Source of the DNA: Bombus terrestris
Taxonomy: Eukaryota; Arthropoda; Insecta; Hymenoptera; Apidae
Assembly (NCBI RefSeq): GCF_910591885.1
Contig: NC_063272.1
Coordinates: 565,001 to 629,000 of the forward strand
Reading direction: 5' to 3'
DNA length: 64,000 bases
The translations under genes were made by a program, and so were the position numbers. A model generated the notes under the pieces. That model was not told the DNA's origin, did no database searches, and was given only the letters and a program-made list of their open reading frames with translations. Shown piece after piece: positions 62,509 through 64,000 of the stretch (its first letter is position 1; every line of letters begins with the position of its first letter).

Positions 62509-63351
62509 CTAGAATTGAATCATTTGTCCCTGGAAAAAGAACATTATTGAATCAGTTAATATATACATATATCATAAAATATTTTGGAAGAATTACATAC
62601 AATATACTTACCTTTCTTTTCTTATCACCTCCTAATTCAAAATGTTTACATCTTTTAAGAGGGATTTGTTTTCTATATTTGCACTCGGTACATTCCATTC
62701 TTAAGACAATCTTTTTGGTAGTTTTTGCCTACATAAGAAATGTGAAATTAGCATAAAATTTTAACTGTATTAATAGAATTAAAATCAAATCAGTATTTTA
62801 AAAATATACCTTCTTCCTGAATATAGGTTTTGTCTGTCCACCAAAACCTTGTTGTTTACGATCATAACGTCTTCTACCTTGTGATGCATGACGTTCTTTA
62901 CTTTTTTTATACTGTGTCACTTTGTGAGGTTTATGCACTTTGCACTTCTTACAGAAAGTGCGTCTTTGCTTCGGTACATTTACCTGAAATCATTGAAATA
63001 GGCACCATGCTATTCACTTATTTCCAGATATACAACTAAAATGATAGGACTTAAATTAACCCTTCATTTCTTTTAACTTCAAATTATTTTTTTTTATTAG
63101 TATTTTATTAATATCGATCAATTCTCTATTCATTTCTAAAAACAATAATAAAATGTCACTTTTGGAGGTTATGTTAATACCATTACAGTTGTTACTTCTG
63201 TCTAAAAAAAAAACCATGGAATATTTATACTAATTTTTCACAAATATAATATACGTTGTAAAATTTAGCATTAAAAGTAATATTGCAATAAGATTATGAT
63301 TGAATTCATAGATAAATTATGTATATATCCAATTGAAAGTTTACCTACCAT
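62509..63351 (-). CDS. RpL36A: Large ribosomal subunit protein L36A (eL42)
   Basis: Structural protein of the 60S subunit (eL42 / L44e family). Exons: 63351-63349, 62983-62810, 62728-62612, 62529-62509; 104 aa (vertebrate 106). The sequence begins [15 protein letters not shown] and ends GDKKRKGQMIQF. Zinc-ribbon cysteines C12, C15, C72 and C75 are present, and the L44e signature [12 protein letters not shown] is intact at 61-72. Exon 1 contributes exactly the start codon and nothing else, leaving it separated from the rest of the protein by a 365-bp intron. The family shows that the next codons (VNV) belong directly after the Met, which supports this start. Confidence 0.97.
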
Positions 63352-64000
63352 CTTGAATGTTTAGAAAGAAAAGGAAATGTATCTTTGCCGGAAATGACAT
63401 ACGTATGTTGCGCATGCGTAAATATTGTACACTATACAAAATCGAAAATTTATTGTCCTTGTTTAATTAAAGGATATAGGTATTAATGTAATGTTTAACG
63501 TGATATTATTTTACAAAATTTCTTCCAAGCAAAATCATAGTAAAAATAAATATAACTGTTTTTAATTCTTTCAAAGACAAAATTTCGATTGCATATTGGA
63601 TATACGCCATTAATAGCCGGCATCAAAATTGGTTTAATATATGACGCTCAATCAATAACAGCAATTATGTTATAATATTTCTTTCGCTGTTATTCTTTAT
63701 AATCAATTTATTTATTTTTCACGACTTATTATTATAGTAAAGTAAAATTTTTCTACATATTCAGGGATTATCGAGATTAGAAAATATTGCTTAATGTATA
63801 AAAGAAAAAAACATGATGTTGATGTATAATGTTCTATTTATCGTGTAATTTCTTACACAAATGGATAGTAATTCTTTAAATAATTAATTAAATTGACTTA
63901 TAATGATCATTGGATTCATTTTTGTTCTAATTTAATATGAAAAAGTTCATATGTATTTAACACATTTGTAAGATATCTTTCACAAATAAAAATCTTAGAA
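63352..64000 (-). promoter_or_regulatory. RpL36A upstream region with TOP-like pyrimidine tract
   Basis: On the minus strand a pyrimidine-rich stretch (complement of 63363-63378) sits just upstream of the start codon and resembles the 5' terminal oligopyrimidine leader of ribosomal protein mRNAs. A GC-richer patch with CCGG and a GCGCATGC element follows at about 63390-63420. The rest to 64000 is AT-rich with no gene seen. Confidence 0.5.

Overview
This is nuclear DNA of an insect, most likely a hymenopteran (bee, wasp or ant). That call rests on intron-rich genes with GT-AG splice sites, AT-rich gene ends, a strong local swing in base composition, and five proteins that read as insect versions of conserved animal families. 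The exact species cannot be read from the window without a database search. No prokaryotic, viral or CRISPR-like content was seen.

Layout. Positions 1-7.0 kb are AT-rich and non-coding, with simple repeats. DDX1 (RNA helicase with a SPRY insert, 12 coding exons, 733 aa) lies on the minus strand at 7.05-10.09 kb. Head to head with it, 582 bp away, starts chameau/KAT7 (HBO1-type MYST histone acetyltransferase, 13 coding exons, about 887 aa) on the plus strand, 10.67-31.76 kb. Its first nine exons are compact. Its MYST domain is then split by an 11.5-kb and a 4.6-kb intron, both richer in G+C and CpG. From 31.76 to 56.3 kb I find no convincing gene. Transportin-3 (17 coding exons, 953 aa) is on the minus strand at 56.3-60.64 kb. 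It is head to head with WASHC3/CCDC53 (4 exons, 182 aa, plus strand, 61.38-62.35 kb), which converges tail to tail with ribosomal protein L36A (4 exons, 104 aa, minus strand, 62.51-63.35 kb).

All five gene models were built exon by exon. Every junction keeps the reading frame, and protein lengths match the families. The genes are housekeeping functions (RNA processing, chromatin acetylation, nuclear import of SR splicing factors, endosomal actin, translation) and do not form one pathway. Two of the pairs have head-to-head intergenic spacers that probably act as shared promoters.

The most interesting non-coding signal is in the large chameau introns. There is an imperfect 49-bp direct repeat whose two copies both keep a 13-bp inverted repeat resembling an ecdysone response element. 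There is also a decayed array of about eight 18-22-bp units, four of which match the FTZ-F1-type monomer site. A third and a fourth ecdysone-element-like palindrome and a perfect DR4 of AGGTCA lie in the same introns. This suggests, without proving, nuclear-receptor control. A 224-bp mariner-like MITE fills most of another chameau intron. I found no sign of a wholly new gene system.
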